Assembly: GCA_018268355.1 (NCBI GenBank)
Contig: JAFDWR010000004.1
Coordinates: 310,404 to 374,403, forward strand
Reading direction: 5' to 3'
DNA length: 64,000 nucleotides
From: Armatimonadota bacterium
GTDB lineage: Bacteria; Armatimonadota; Fimbriimonadia; Fimbriimonadales; Fimbriimonadaceae
Below, piece after piece: positions 34,512 to 43,523 of this stretch. The translations under genes and the position numbers were made by a program. Numbering within the stretch: the stretch's first letter is position 1; each line of letters starts with the position of its first letter. The notes under the pieces were generated by a model that did no database searches, was not told where the DNA came from, and was given only the letters and a program-made list of their open reading frames with translations.

Positions 34512-35357
34512 ATGGCCGACCGCATCAAGCTCACGGGCTTACAAGTTGACGACTTCGTCGCGCAAGGGGACAAGTTTGCCCTCGACAAGCTCAAAAAGCT
34601 TCCCTTGCTCCCCCAAGCGATCGAGAAGTTCTATGAGGTCGGCATCGACCGCTGGCTGTATTGCATGAACATGTCGATGTCGGTGCGCTGTGGCCCCCGG
34701 CAGTACTCCTCGCTGCACTCGATGCTCCGCGAGGCTTGTGAAGTCCTCGACATGGCCGAGCCCGAGCTTTACGTCGCCAACAACCCGTTCCCGAATGCCT
34801 GGGCGGGCGGCGTCGAGCGGCCTTACATCACGATTCGGTCCTCGCTCGTCGACACCCTTTCCGACGAACAGCTCATGCACTTGATCGGCCACGAACTAGG
34901 TCACATCAAGGCCGACCACGTGCTCTATTTCTCGGTCGGCCAGGTGCTGATGCCGCTTCTCGAGATGCTCGGACGCCGGACGCTCGGCCTCGGCGACGTC
35001 GCGACCTACGGTTTGGTCCTTGCCTACTACGAGTGGATGCGGCAGGCCGAATTCACCGCCGACCGCGCGGGCCTGCTCGTGAGCCAAGACCTTGAGACCA
35101 GCCTCATGGCCAACCTCGCGCTCACCGCGGGTCCGAGCCGCCTCCGCGAGGAGCAAAGCCTCGACGCCTTCCGCGAGCAAGCGCAGGCCTACCAGGATGC
35201 AGGCCCGCTCGACCAAATGGGCAAGGTCGTCGTGTTCCTACTCATGGGCCACAGCTACACCCACCCGATGCCGGTCCACCGCGCCCAACACTTGGAGCGA
35301 TGGGCGAAATCGGGCGACTACGACGCGCTGCTGTCGAAGTTCAAGGTCGGGGTTTAA
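34512..35357 (+). CDS. M48-family zinc protease (no signal peptide)
   Basis: 281 residues. The zinc motif HELGH is at 127-131 (LIGHELGHIKADHVLYF), and the third ligand is in EFTADRAG (near 182). A stretch of about 45 residues between them is partly hydrophobic, as in M48B proteins of HtpX-like type, but clear membrane anchors are absent. The N-terminus (MADRIKLTGLQVDDFVAQGDKFALDKLKKL) is soluble. Substrates are unknown. It is the second M48 gene in the window and is not related closely to the first. It overlaps the convergent beta-helix gene by 17 bp. Confidence 0.9.
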   Translation: MADRIKLTGLQVDDFVAQGDKFALDKLKKLPLLPQAIEKFYEVGIDRWLYCMNMSMSVRCGPRQYSSLHSMLREACEVLDMAEPELYVANNPFPNAWAGGVERPYITIRSSLVDTLSDEQLMHLIGHELGHIKADHVLYFSVGQVLMPLLEMLGRRTLGLGDVATYGLVLAYYEWMRQAEFTADRAGLLVSQDLETSLMANLALTAGPSRLREEQSLDAFREQAQAYQDAGPLDQMGKVVVFLLMGHSYTHPMPVHRAQHLERWAKSGDYDALLSKFKVGV

Positions 35358-37602
35358 GCGTCACCGAGAGCTGGGCATAGCCGTCAATCTGGAAGTGCTC
35401 GACGCGGAACCGATGGGTGCCGCCGAGCTTGAGGGTGGCCTTGTAGCGGGTGGGCGCTTGATACTTCCAGCCGTCGGCAATGACGAGCTTGTCATCGACG
35501 TAGACGCGGATGCCGTCGTCGGAAACGATGTCGAGGTCATAGGTTCCTGGTTCGAGGGTTGAGGTGCCCTCGGCGATCGTCGCGAAGCGGTCGTTCGGTC
35601 CGCCCGCCCAGAACCGCCCTCCCGCATAGTCGAGCCGGGACTTGGTCTCGGTGCGGATCGGCTTACCCTTGAGAACCGCGGCAAAGGCCTCGGCCTGCGT
35701 CCTCGGGTCGGACTTTTCGTCCCAGCGATAGAAGTTCACCTTCCAACTGATCGGCCACCGAAAGAGCGAGAAGTTCAGCGGCACCGGCTTGCCCGCCGGA
35801 GTGACGACGCCGACCGCGTCGACGGTGGCCTCGCCGGTGTAGACCATGTCGAGCTTCATGCGGGATGAGTCGAGGAGCTTCGCAGAGAATCGGCCGGGGA
35901 CCTTGAAGGTCTTGGCCGCCACTTCGATGCCAGCGGCGGATTTCAGCCGAGCGGTTCCCGCCGGGCCCCAGAGTTCAAAGTTAGCGGTGTCGGCGTTCAG
36001 CCGGTCGAGCTTCAGGAGCGGACGACGGAAGTCGTAAGGGCCCCATTCGTCGATGACGATGTAGCGGCGACCGCGGTGCTCAATCGGAAAGTCGAACGGG
36101 TCGAGTCCGCCGGTCATGGTTTTGGGAGCAAGGGCCTGGACCGCCTTACTCTTCGCGGGTTGCAGGCCGTTCCACCCGGTCATGAACGATTCCCGCAGGT
36201 CGCTCGGGCTCATTTTCGGCTCATCAATATACAGGGATCGATTGGGAAACCACGTGTTGTAGAGCGGGTTGGCCGACGCATCGCCCTTCACCACGAGGTT
36301 GTCGCTGAGGGTCCATCCTTCGGTGTTTCCTGCCCGTTGGAAAGGCTCACCGGCGGTGACGATCTCGTTGCGGTCGAGCCGGACTCGCAGGGTGTCGCGC
36401 ACGCTCATCGCAAAACCCTTGGCTTGCTCAAAGAGGTTGCCCGTGAGGTCAAAGTCGTGGCTGACGGTGTCGCGGCTCTTCGGATAGCCCCAGTTGGGAT
36501 CTTGGGTGGCGTTTTGCCAGAGCCGAATGCCGACCCCGTTGCGGGCGAGGATGTTGTCGGCGATGACGTTGTTCTGGCCGTGCTCGATGGCGAATCCCTC
36601 TTGGTTATAGGCGAAACCATTGCCGACGAACTTGGAATCGTAGCTGTAGCCGCCCCAAATGCCGTGCCAGCACTCCATCACGAGGTTGTGGGCAAAGACG
36701 TTGCGGCTAAAGGTGGTCTCGATGCCGTTGGTGGGGGCGTGGCTAAAGTCGTTGCCATAGACGAGGTTGTCGTTGCACCCGCCCTTGCCGGTGTCCATCG
36801 TGGTTTGCCCGGCCCAGAGGAAGAAGCCGTCGCCGCTGTGAGTGGCGGAGTTGTAGGCAAAGACGTTCTTGTTCGACTGCTCGTAAATGAGGATTGCGGC
36901 GGAGTCTTGGCCTCGGTTGTAAACGCCGTGGGAATAGCCGCGCACGTTGAAGTCGAGCCGGTTGTGCATGATGCGGTTGTTCGACGATCGGTACATGCCG
37001 ATCCCGAGCCCGCTGTTGAAGCTAAAGTCGTTGTTCCAGACCCGGCCGTTGTTGCTGCGGGTCATCATGAGCGCGTTTTGGCCACCGGTGACGCGGCAGC
37101 CCTTGATCTCGAAATCGGAGCAGCCCGAGAGGTAGATCGCGCCGTAATAGGGTGGAATCCCCTCCTTTGGACGGCCCTTTAGCCATTCATCGTTATCGTT
37201 CTTGTGATAGAACATCCAATCCGCGCCGTCTTCGCGCTCGGGGGTCGAGAGCAGGCGGGGGCGGTAGTTGTAGCTGAGGTCGGCGCGGACGATCTTGAGT
37301 CCTTTGCAGTTCCGGGCGAGGATCGCTAAGGCGTAGCCGTGAATCTTCGGCTCGATGAGGGTGACGTTGTCGCCGCGCACCTCGATCGCGAGGCCGCGCC
37401 TTTGGTTCGGCAAGGTGGTGGCGGTTGACCCGCGCATCGTCACGCCCCGAAAGTCATAGACCTTGTTGCTTCCCTCCAGGATGAGCGCGGGCTTGGCGAG
37501 ACTCACTGACGGCATCATCTGCTCGCCTTGGGGCAAGGGAGACGTCGTGTTTTGAGTCTGGAAAAGAGAAAGAACGAAAAAGACCATAAAAACTTTTGCC
37601 AA
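35341..37602 (-). CDS. Exported right-handed beta-helix protein with PA14-like C-terminus
   Basis: 753 residues. The start MAKVFMVFFVLSLFQ is a signal peptide. From about 45 to 440 there are parallel-beta-helix coils of the NosD/pectate-lyase type, rich in N-x-I/V and GN/NxF turns (for example FEIKGCRVTGGQNALMM and NVIADNILARNGVGIRL). The end (about 655-750) is PA14-like: FWAGGPNDRFATIAEG, TYDLDIVSDDGIRVYVDDKLVI and LGGTHRFRVEHFQ. PA14 binds sugars and beta-helix enzymes cut or rearrange polysaccharides, so carbohydrate handling is likely; the reaction cannot be told. It is divergent from the Gly/Ser protein. Confidence 0.88.
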   Translation of the reverse strand: MAKVFMVFFVLSLFQTQNTTSPLPQGEQMMPSVSLAKPALILEGSNKVYDFRGVTMRGSTATTLPNQRRGLAIEVRGDNVTLIEPKIHGYALAILARNCKGLKIVRADLSYNYRPRLLSTPEREDGADWMFYHKNDNDEWLKGRPKEGIPPYYGAIYLSGCSDFEIKGCRVTGGQNALMMTRSNNGRVWNNDFSFNSGLGIGMYRSSNNRIMHNRLDFNVRGYSHGVYNRGQDSAAILIYEQSNKNVFAYNSATHSGDGFFLWAGQTTMDTGKGGCNDNLVYGNDFSHAPTNGIETTFSRNVFAHNLVMECWHGIWGGYSYDSKFVGNGFAYNQEGFAIEHGQNNVIADNILARNGVGIRLWQNATQDPNWGYPKSRDTVSHDFDLTGNLFEQAKGFAMSVRDTLRVRLDRNEIVTAGEPFQRAGNTEGWTLSDNLVVKGDASANPLYNTWFPNRSLYIDEPKMSPSDLRESFMTGWNGLQPAKSKAVQALAPKTMTGGLDPFDFPIEHRGRRYIVIDEWGPYDFRRPLLKLDRLNADTANFELWGPAGTARLKSAAGIEVAAKTFKVPGRFSAKLLDSSRMKLDMVYTGEATVDAVGVVTPAGKPVPLNFSLFRWPISWKVNFYRWDEKSDPRTQAEAFAAVLKGKPIRTETKSRLDYAGGRFWAGGPNDRFATIAEGTSTLEPGTYDLDIVSDDGIRVYVDDKLVIADGWKYQAPTRYKATLKLGGTHRFRVEHFQIDGYAQLSVTLKPRP

Positions 37603-37679
37603 AGTGTATTTGTCTGGGCAAGCACGGACTCTCTCACCCCGGAGCCGCTGAAAGATTCGACTCCCTTAGGTGAATTGTA

Positions 37680-38246
37680 ATGAAATCCGTGTACAAATGG
37701 TCTTTTGGCGTTGCCCTGGGCGCCGTTCTCTTCGTCGGTTTTGCAAATAGCGCGACTGCTTCGGGCAGCGCTGGTGGCGGCGGCTCGTCGGCAGGCGGCG
37801 GTGGTTCGTCGGCTGGCGGCTCTTCGGCTGGCGGCTCTTCGGCTGGCGGCGGCGGTGGAGGCGGTGGCATCGGCGGCGGCATCAATCGCCACGGCGGCAA
37901 CTTCAACCTGATCTTCGATCAGGCCGGACCCAACGTCGGCTCGCGCTCCAATTGCGTCGGTGGCTACCACTACACGACCTATGTCACCACCCTCGCGGTC
38001 GATTGGGCTTGCCGCAACCTTGACGAGTCGGATGGCCAGGTCCTCGTGACGACGGTCTACTCGAAGGACTTCTTCACGGGAATGCCGTGGGCGCCGATGG
38101 TCTGCGGAACAACGACCGTTCTCGGTGGCCGCGCGGCCTTCTCGAAAGCCAATGTGGTCACCACCGGCATCAACGGTTTACCGGTGATCATGAACGTTGT
38201 GGTGTCACGACCAGACGGCACGCCGATCTGGAACGGTCACCCTTAA
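37680..38246 (+). CDS. Exported Gly/Ser-rich protein of unknown function
   Basis: 188 residues. MKSVYKWSFGVALGAVLFVGFANSATA is a clear signal peptide. A low-complexity spacer follows (about 28-70) of SAGG, GGSSAGG and GGGG units encoded by repeated GGCGGC/TCGGCT DNA. The remainder (about 71-188) is a small ordered domain with three cysteines (SNCVGG, WACRN, MVCGT). I do not recognise it. Spacers of this type often hold a binding domain away from the cell surface. A good terminator follows at 38289-38320, so it is a single-gene unit. Confidence 0.8.
   Translation: MKSVYKWSFGVALGAVLFVGFANSATASGSAGGGGSSAGGGGSSAGGSSAGGSSAGGGGGGGGIGGGINRHGGNFNLIFDQAGPNVGSRSNCVGGYHYTTYVTTLAVDWACRNLDESDGQVLVTTVYSKDFFTGMPWAPMVCGTTTVLGGRAAFSKANVVTTGINGLPVIMNVVVSRPDGTPIWNGHP
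37769..37869 (+). repeat. In-gene Gly/Ser codon repeat
   Basis: Imperfect tandem 15-21-base units (GGCGGC/GGTTCGTCGGCTGGC type) that encode GGSSAGG stretches in the exported protein. Slippage could change their number. Confidence 0.7.
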
Positions 38247-38288
38247 TCCCTGATCCCTTCAGAACATCCTCATACATCAAGTGAATTT

Positions 38289-38320
38289 GGAGTGGGGCCT
38301 CGGCTCCACTCCGCTTTTTT
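38289..38320 (+). terminator. Intrinsic terminator after the Gly/Ser-rich gene
   Basis: Stem GGAGTGG/CCACTCC (38289-38295 with 38306-38312), extended inside by several pairs, then GC and six Ts (38315-38320). The convergent lpxA gene ends 10 bases beyond it. Confidence 0.88.
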
Positions 38321-38330
38321 GTGTCTGAGC

Positions 38331-39116
38331 TTAGGGCTGGTCGCCGCGACCGTTCTTGCCGCTATAACGACGCTCCTCGAAGGCGAGGAGGTACTGAACG
38401 TCATCGGTGAGGGCGACTTCGCGTCGAACCGTTTCCAGCGCATTGCTGAGGGCGAGGTCCGACTTGTACAGGATCTTGCACGACTTGTGGAGCGCCATTC
38501 GGCCCTCCGAGGTGATTCCGTAGCGCCGAAGGCCGACCGCATTGATGTCGTGGACTTGGTCGTGGCCCTGGGTGATCATGAAAGGCGGGGCATCACGGAC
38601 GATGCGGCTCATGCCGCCGATCATCGCGACCTTGCCGATGTGGACCCATTGGTGAACGCCAGACATGCCGCCCATGTTCACGTAGTCCTCAACCGTGCAG
38701 TGTCCGGCAAAGCCCACGTTGTTCGCGATGGTGATGAAGTTGCCCAGCCGACAGTCGTGCGCGATATGGACATAGGCCATGAGCACGTTGTCGTTGCCGA
38801 TCACGGTTGCTGCGCCGTCCTTTGCCGCGCGGTGGATGGTGACGTACTCGCGGATGACGTTGCGGTCACCGATGATCAGCTGGGTGTTGGGGTTGGTGAA
38901 GCCTCGGACCTGCGGGTCGCCGCCGATGATTGCACCTTGACCGAAGAAGTTGTCCTCACCGACGATGGACCCGGTTTTGACGGTCACGTGGGAGTCGAGG
39001 CGCGTCCCTTTTCCGATACGGACGCCTGCTTCAACGTAAGAAAAAGGTCCGACGACCACGCCTTCGGCGAGCTCGGCCGAGGGGTCGACTTGGGCAAGAG
39101 GGTGGACCTGCGTCAC
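38331..39116 (-). CDS. lpxA: UDP-N-acetylglucosamine O-acyltransferase (LpxA)
   Basis: 261 residues. It performs the first step of lipid A synthesis: transfer of the acyl chain of 3-hydroxyacyl-ACP to the 3-OH of UDP-GlcNAc in the cytoplasm. It is a left-handed beta-helix of hexapeptide repeats. The catalytic His is in YVHIAHDC (His 120, equal to His 125 of E. coli). VGLRRYGITSEGRMALHKS near the end is the C-terminal helical part that makes the trimer. The length is normal. The ATG overlaps the fabZ stop by 4 bp. This is the strongest sign that the cell has a lipid A outer membrane. Confidence 0.96.
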   Translation of the reverse strand: MTQVHPLAQVDPSAELAEGVVVGPFSYVEAGVRIGKGTRLDSHVTVKTGSIVGEDNFFGQGAIIGGDPQVRGFTNPNTQLIIGDRNVIREYVTIHRAAKDGAATVIGNDNVLMAYVHIAHDCRLGNFITIANNVGFAGHCTVEDYVNMGGMSGVHQWVHIGKVAMIGGMSRIVRDAPPFMITQGHDQVHDINAVGLRRYGITSEGRMALHKSCKILYKSDLALSNALETVRREVALTDDVQYLLAFEERRYSGKNGRGDQP

Positions 39117-39574
39117 TCTTCCCGCGCCGCCTTAATCTTGAACAACATCTCCATTTCTGCTGCTACGTCATCTTCGACTCGAGCCACAGCGTGGAGCTTG
39201 CCCACCGAGCCCTTCACCCAAAGGAGCTCGACGGTCGTGACGAGTTGGTCACCAGGAACGACAGGTCGGCGGAACTTTGCCTCGCTGATCGCTCCGATGA
39301 GGGGGATAAAGCCTTTGAACCGTTCCTGCGAAAGCAGCATGACTGCCCCCGCTTGGGCCATCGCCTCGATGATGAGGACGCCCGGCATGATGGGCCGGCC
39401 TGGATAGTGGCCTTGAAAGAAGGGTTCGTTAAACGTGACGTTCTTGACCGCGACGGCGACGTTTCCCTCAATCGAAAGGATGCGGTCCACCAGCATCATC
39501 GGATACCGGTGGGGAAGGTAAGAAAGCAAACCTTCGATGTTGATCGGGCCGTTCGGCAACTCGGATTCGGACAT
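39113..39574 (-). CDS. fabZ: 3-hydroxyacyl-[ACP] dehydratase (FabZ)
   Basis: 153 residues with a hot-dog fold. It dehydrates 3-hydroxyacyl-ACP in fatty-acid elongation. The signatures LPHRYPMMLVDRI, FFQGHYPGRPIMPGVL and IIEAMAQAGAV hold the catalytic His (56) and Glu (70). It competes with LpxA for the same 3-hydroxyacyl-ACP, which explains the gene pair. It overlaps lpxA by 4 bp; the LptC-like gene ends 17 bp before it. The extra N-terminal dozen residues (MSESELPNGPIN) are common. Confidence 0.96.
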   Translation of the reverse strand: MSESELPNGPINIEGLLSYLPHRYPMMLVDRILSIEGNVAVAVKNVTFNEPFFQGHYPGRPIMPGVLIIEAMAQAGAVMLLSQERFKGFIPLIGAISEAKFRRPVVPGDQLVTTVELLWVKGSVGKLHAVARVEDDVAAEMEMLFKIKAAREE

Positions 39575-39591
39575 GAGAACGCGCTAGAAGT

Positions 39592-40974
39592 TTAGCGCAT
39601 CCGGGCGCCAATCGGTCCGCGGACCGGCGGAGGAGTTCCATTGTCGTCGTCGGGATCGGCCATCATCTTGCCCCGCACTTCCTTGCCCGACCACTCGTCG
39701 TCGTCTTCCAGAGTGCTAATGATCAACCAAATGGCAGTGACATCGTCACCGATGGAGTCGCGCATCCGCGTGTCGCGTTGACCAGGCTTGCTGGTGAGCT
39801 TCAGGGTCTCGAGCTCGCCGTCATAGAATGCTTGGTAGGTCCAGAGCCTTCGCCAACGGCCACCCGGCAGGGCCTGGAATGCCTCGGGGGCGCCAGAGAT
39901 GATCGCCCGACGCTCGCCCTTCTTGTACCAATACTCAATCTTGTCGGCGCGGACCTGGACGGGATACTTTCGCGCGGATTGCGACGAGCGGAGCTCGTCG
40001 TCGAGCTTCTTTTGCTCGGCGGTGCGCTTCGGGTCGGGCGGCGTGCCGGCGAGGCCATCGGGCACAACTGGTCGGAGCGGCTGGACTTCTTCTTCCTTGG
40101 GTTCGGTCTGCTGGTCCTTGGCCTTGATGACCATCTGGACGTCGCCGGTGAAGACCGACCGCTTTTCGCGCTCGTAGATGATGACCTTCTCACAAAGCAT
40201 GTTCGCTTTCGCGGAGAAGTAGGTGACCTTGCCCATCGCGGTGATCACGCCCGCCTTTCGGTCGTGGATGATCTTCTGGGCCTTTACGATGGTGTCTTTC
40301 GACTTCGCGTAGGCATTCGTGTAGGTAAAGATGTCGTTCTTGCCGCCGCCGTCGCCGCTGATCGTCCACTGCTCGCGCTGGCCGGTTTGACCGGGTTCAA
40401 GCGTCATCGCCACCGGCCCCGTCCAGACCGTGTGACCGACGATCCAGCTGCGGTCCTTCGCCGCGTAAGCAAAGCTCGCCGCCTTGACCTTGCCGCCGCC
40501 GAGGGTGCCTTGGATTTCGCTCGGCACAAAGATGCGCGACCGGATCTCGTCGAACTGGAATTGCCGAACCTGGAGGTCAAAGTCCTTCGACTTGATGTGC
40601 CCGCCATTGGGTCCATCGAGGAACTTGCGACCTGAGTCGTAGACCGCGTTTTCACCTTCGAACTCGACGATAAGGTTCTTGTCCGCCGTGTAGCGCCCGT
40701 TACGCACGTTGATCATGCGGATGTTGTGCTGGTCGGGGAGGAGGACGATCCGCCCCACGTCGGCCTTGGCGATCAAGCGGTCGCGGTAGTAGTGAGTGAG
40801 CGAAACGTTTTCGATGTTGGCCGCAAAGCGGTCCATGCTGTCGCGTTCGCGGAGCTTGGCAAAGGCGTCAAGGTGGATCAACCTCTGGGTGCCGTAGGTG
40901 ATTCCTCCCACGGCCCCCATAAGGGCGATCCACCCCGCAACCTTGGCTGCGGCCCGACGCTTGCGATGTTCCAA
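39592..40974 (-). CDS. LptC/OstA-like LPS transport protein
   Basis: 460 residues. A single N-terminal anchor (about 12-30, WIALMGAVGGITYG) faces a periplasmic, beta-rich body. Residues about 45-300 show the repeated strand pattern of LptC/LptA (AKADVGRIVLL, INVRNGRYTADKN, FAYAAKDRSWIV, KVTYFSAKANMLCEKVIIYE). Residues about 345-420 have VRADKIEYWYKKGERRAIISG, an OstA-type segment. LptC and LptA pass LPS to the outer membrane. The length suggests a fused or extended LptC with LptA-like jelly roll. It is upstream of fabZ-lpxA on the same strand, as expected for a lipid A export set. Confidence 0.78.
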   Translation of the reverse strand: MEHRKRRAAAKVAGWIALMGAVGGITYGTQRLIHLDAFAKLRERDSMDRFAANIENVSLTHYYRDRLIAKADVGRIVLLPDQHNIRMINVRNGRYTADKNLIVEFEGENAVYDSGRKFLDGPNGGHIKSKDFDLQVRQFQFDEIRSRIFVPSEIQGTLGGGKVKAASFAYAAKDRSWIVGHTVWTGPVAMTLEPGQTGQREQWTISGDGGGKNDIFTYTNAYAKSKDTIVKAQKIIHDRKAGVITAMGKVTYFSAKANMLCEKVIIYEREKRSVFTGDVQMVIKAKDQQTEPKEEEVQPLRPVVPDGLAGTPPDPKRTAEQKKLDDELRSSQSARKYPVQVRADKIEYWYKKGERRAIISGAPEAFQALPGGRWRRLWTYQAFYDGELETLKLTSKPGQRDTRMRDSIGDDVTAIWLIISTLEDDDEWSGKEVRGKMMADPDDDNGTPPPVRGPIGARMR

Positions 40975-41013
40975 CCTGTTTATTGTACTGGCCTGGGCGA
41001 TGCGCCTTTGCCG

Positions 41014-42354
41014 TTAAGGGGCGACGAAGCTACCGACGGAGCTGATCGTGCGCGAATCGCCGCCGTTCGAGAATCCAAGCACGAGGAAGTAGTAGGTCCG
41101 TCCCGAGATCAAGCTGCCACCGGTGTACGGCTGGAACAGGTTGTTCGTCGGAGACCCTTCGCTCGTCCATTGGAAGGTCGTGTTGACTCCCGGATAGCGG
41201 TCGTAAAGGTAGACCGCGTACTGGGTGGCACCAGATCCGCCGCGCCATCGGAAGGTGAGCGGCCCAAAGGTGACCGGGTCGAGCAGGAGGTCGTCGAGGG
41301 TGTTGGCGGTGACAACGTTGCTGAAACCGCTCTCCGAGTTCGAGCCATCGGGATAGGTCACGTTGATCTTGGTCGTCACGTATTGGTAGGTCTGGTTGGC
41401 GACGAGGTTGTCGTCGTTGTCAAAGAAGACGCTGCCAAGCGGGTCGCGCTGGATGTCGACCGCGCTGAACGTGCCAACGGTGCCGAACCGGCGATAGACG
41501 CCAAAACCAAGGAGCTCGGTGTTGTCGACCGCATCCCAGCCAATTTCGACTTCAATCGGCGAGCCATTGCTGGTGAGGAGGGGCGTGATGCCCTTTGCCC
41601 GCTTGGCGAGCCGAGCAACGCGGCCCTTGTCGAACGATCGCTTCACGTTCTCGTAGGCGTCGCGCGGGTTCTGGCCATCCTTGCTGAGAACGCCAACGGT
41701 GTTCGGCGTGGTCCACGACACTGCGTAAACGCCAGTGGGCGGCGTGAAGGCGACATCATTACCGCTCGCCACCACGAGGTTCACAAAGCCTTCTTGACCG
41801 ATGGGCACGTTGATGCTGGCAACGTCCGAGCTGAGGCCACGGCCACCCGCGAGGACCACGTAGTTGCGGTTCCCCACGATGGCGGAGAACAGGAACTCAC
41901 CGTCTTGGCCCGTGATCGCGGCATGGCTCGTCGAGCCGCCGCTGTTGCAGAAGATGCGGGCACCGCGGACGATCGCGCCGCTCGGCGTGGTCACACGACC
42001 ACGCAGCCGAGCAATCCGGTTCGTCGGCATGATCGTCACGTTGGCGTTCTTGCTTCGCTCGCCATCAAACATCGGCACGTAGGTCTCGCCGTAGTATTGG
42101 AGGCCGTTGCTGTCGGTGGCGTTCACACGGAGCCGAACCTGGGCAAGGTTCACGTTGCGAAGAACGAAGTTGCCCGAGCTGGTGGTTTGGGTGGAGGGTC
42201 CGTCGAACACGCTCACCGTTGCCCCACGCACCGTGTTGCCGTCTTGGTCAAAGACGTTGCCCGAGATCTCGCCCGGAACGGCAAGCTTTCCAGGTCCACA
42301 GCCGGCGAGAACGCCGGCAACCAAAAGGCACAAGGCCCAAAAGAGTGACTTCAC
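41014..42354 (-). CDS. Lipoprotein with carboxypeptidase-regulatory-like and FN3-like domains
   Basis: 446 residues from a GTG at 42354 (MKSLFWALCLLVAGVLAGC, with lipobox). The upstream open frame lacks conserved sequence. Residues about 28-110 resemble CarboxypepD_reg (GNVFDQDGNTVRGATVSVFDG, TTSSGNFVLRNVNL), and a second copy follows at about 112-180 (RGRVTTPSGAIVRGARIF, TGQDGEFLFSAIVG). The final part (about 260-446) reads as one or two FN3-like beta sandwiches (WDAVDNTELLGFGVYRRFG, FRWRGGSGATQYAVYLYDR). Such outer-membrane-anchored proteins usually bind or display other factors. It starts 21 bp after the preceding gene and ends 40 bp before the LptC-like gene. Confidence 0.82.
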   Translation of the reverse strand: MKSLFWALCLLVAGVLAGCGPGKLAVPGEISGNVFDQDGNTVRGATVSVFDGPSTQTTSSGNFVLRNVNLAQVRLRVNATDSNGLQYYGETYVPMFDGERSKNANVTIMPTNRIARLRGRVTTPSGAIVRGARIFCNSGGSTSHAAITGQDGEFLFSAIVGNRNYVVLAGGRGLSSDVASINVPIGQEGFVNLVVASGNDVAFTPPTGVYAVSWTTPNTVGVLSKDGQNPRDAYENVKRSFDKGRVARLAKRAKGITPLLTSNGSPIEVEIGWDAVDNTELLGFGVYRRFGTVGTFSAVDIQRDPLGSVFFDNDDNLVANQTYQYVTTKINVTYPDGSNSESGFSNVVTANTLDDLLLDPVTFGPLTFRWRGGSGATQYAVYLYDRYPGVNTTFQWTSEGSPTNNLFQPYTGGSLISGRTYYFLVLGFSNGGDSRTISSVGSFVAP

Positions 42355-42374
42355 AAAGAAAGGATACGCGCGAG

Positions 42375-43433
42375 TTACTGTTCGATTTCGCCGTTTTCTA
42401 GGACCTGGGTGATCTCTCGAAGGTGACTGGCCCAAAGTTCGGCTGAAAAACCGCTCCACATTTGCAAAATCGTGCCGTCGTTGTTGACCATGACGAGCGA
42501 CGGATAGCCCGAGAACTTGAGGCTGTCGAGGGTTCGGTCGGGGGCTTCGATGAGGGCGTCCGAAGCGATTGCGCTCGCCGCCGAGGCGTCGGTGGTGCGG
42601 ACAAGGATTTGGAGTGCGGCCTTGCCACCGAGGGTCTTCTTCAGCTCGGCGAGCTTCTGGACCAACTCCGGCGTGCTCGCGAGATCGGGATCGACGGCAA
42701 GGAGGAGCGTCTTGCCCTTCGTGACCTCGTCGTCGAGGTTGACCGATCCACCCGAGGCCTTCGGCCACGATCCCCACTTCGGCTTGCTCTCATATTGGAT
42801 CGTGTCGATGCCGCGCGGGATCTCGTAGGGGCTGAGGCTGTCGGGGATGAGGAGGTCATTCCACGTCGGACTCAGGACGGGGTTCGCCTTGAACGATTCA
42901 AAGGTGAACTCCGAGTAGCGGCTGCCGGTCGGGCCCTTGATGAGCATGGAGTAGGTCTTCGGGAAGCCGTTCGGGCCAAAGGTGACCTTAGCGGTGAAGC
43001 TGGCGTCTCCCGCTTGGCGGTCTGAAACCCAGAGTGGGCCCTGCTGCTTAAAGCTCGCGCCATCCTTGACCATTTCCGCGGGCTTGGCGAGGAGCATGGG
43101 CAAGAGGTCGGTCGCGCCGTCGGTGATGATCGGCTCGATCTCAAAGAGGTTTTGGGGGTTGGCCCGGGTGTCCGCCCATTCCTTGCCGACGAAGTCCAGC
43201 TCGACGCCATAGTCGCCCTGGCGGATCAGCTTGTAGGTCCCGTCGAAGCTGTCGAGGCGCAGAGATCCCGCTCGGTCGATGACGAGCTTGATTCGGCTCG
43301 CGGGTCCGCTCGGCGCGCGGCGAAAGGTGTAGACCACCTCGAGCTTGGGCGACTTTTCGAGAAAGGCCCCAAAGGAGGCGAATGGATTGCCCGAACCCTG
43401 GGTCGTTGCCGCGGTCAAAAGTGCGCCAAGCAT
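42375..43433 (-). CDS. Exported LolA-like / thioredoxin-like protein
   Basis: 352 residues. A short hydrophobic N-terminus (MLGALLTAATTQG) looks like a weak signal peptide. Residues about 25-200 show the pattern of LolA-like or outer-membrane-lipoprotein-carrier domains: LEVVYTFRR, IKLVIDRAGSLRLDSFDG, KVTFGPNGFPKTYSMLIKG. Residues about 225-345 read as a thioredoxin-like fold (KTLLLAVDPDLASTPELVQKL, ILVRTTDASA, FSGYPSLVMVNNDGTILQMWSGF) without any CxxC pair. So it may be a binding protein, not an oxidoreductase. It is the first gene of the minus-strand run that ends with lpxA. The start could be later. Confidence 0.65.
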   Translation of the reverse strand: MLGALLTAATTQGSGNPFASFGAFLEKSPKLEVVYTFRRAPSGPASRIKLVIDRAGSLRLDSFDGTYKLIRQGDYGVELDFVGKEWADTRANPQNLFEIEPIITDGATDLLPMLLAKPAEMVKDGASFKQQGPLWVSDRQAGDASFTAKVTFGPNGFPKTYSMLIKGPTGSRYSEFTFESFKANPVLSPTWNDLLIPDSLSPYEIPRGIDTIQYESKPKWGSWPKASGGSVNLDDEVTKGKTLLLAVDPDLASTPELVQKLAELKKTLGGKAALQILVRTTDASAASAIASDALIEAPDRTLDSLKFSGYPSLVMVNNDGTILQMWSGFSAELWASHLREITQVLENGEIEQ

Positions 43434-43523
43434 GCCCCATTATGGGCAGATTCCCGCCCCGTCTGAATGACGACAAATCCCAAACGATTACCGGCCCCTG
43501 GGAAAGCCGAAAGAGGAACAACA

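Noticed and set aside
37769-37869. Tandem DNA repeats as a possible non-coding array.
   Set aside because: They stay in frame and encode a Gly/Ser linker in an exported protein.
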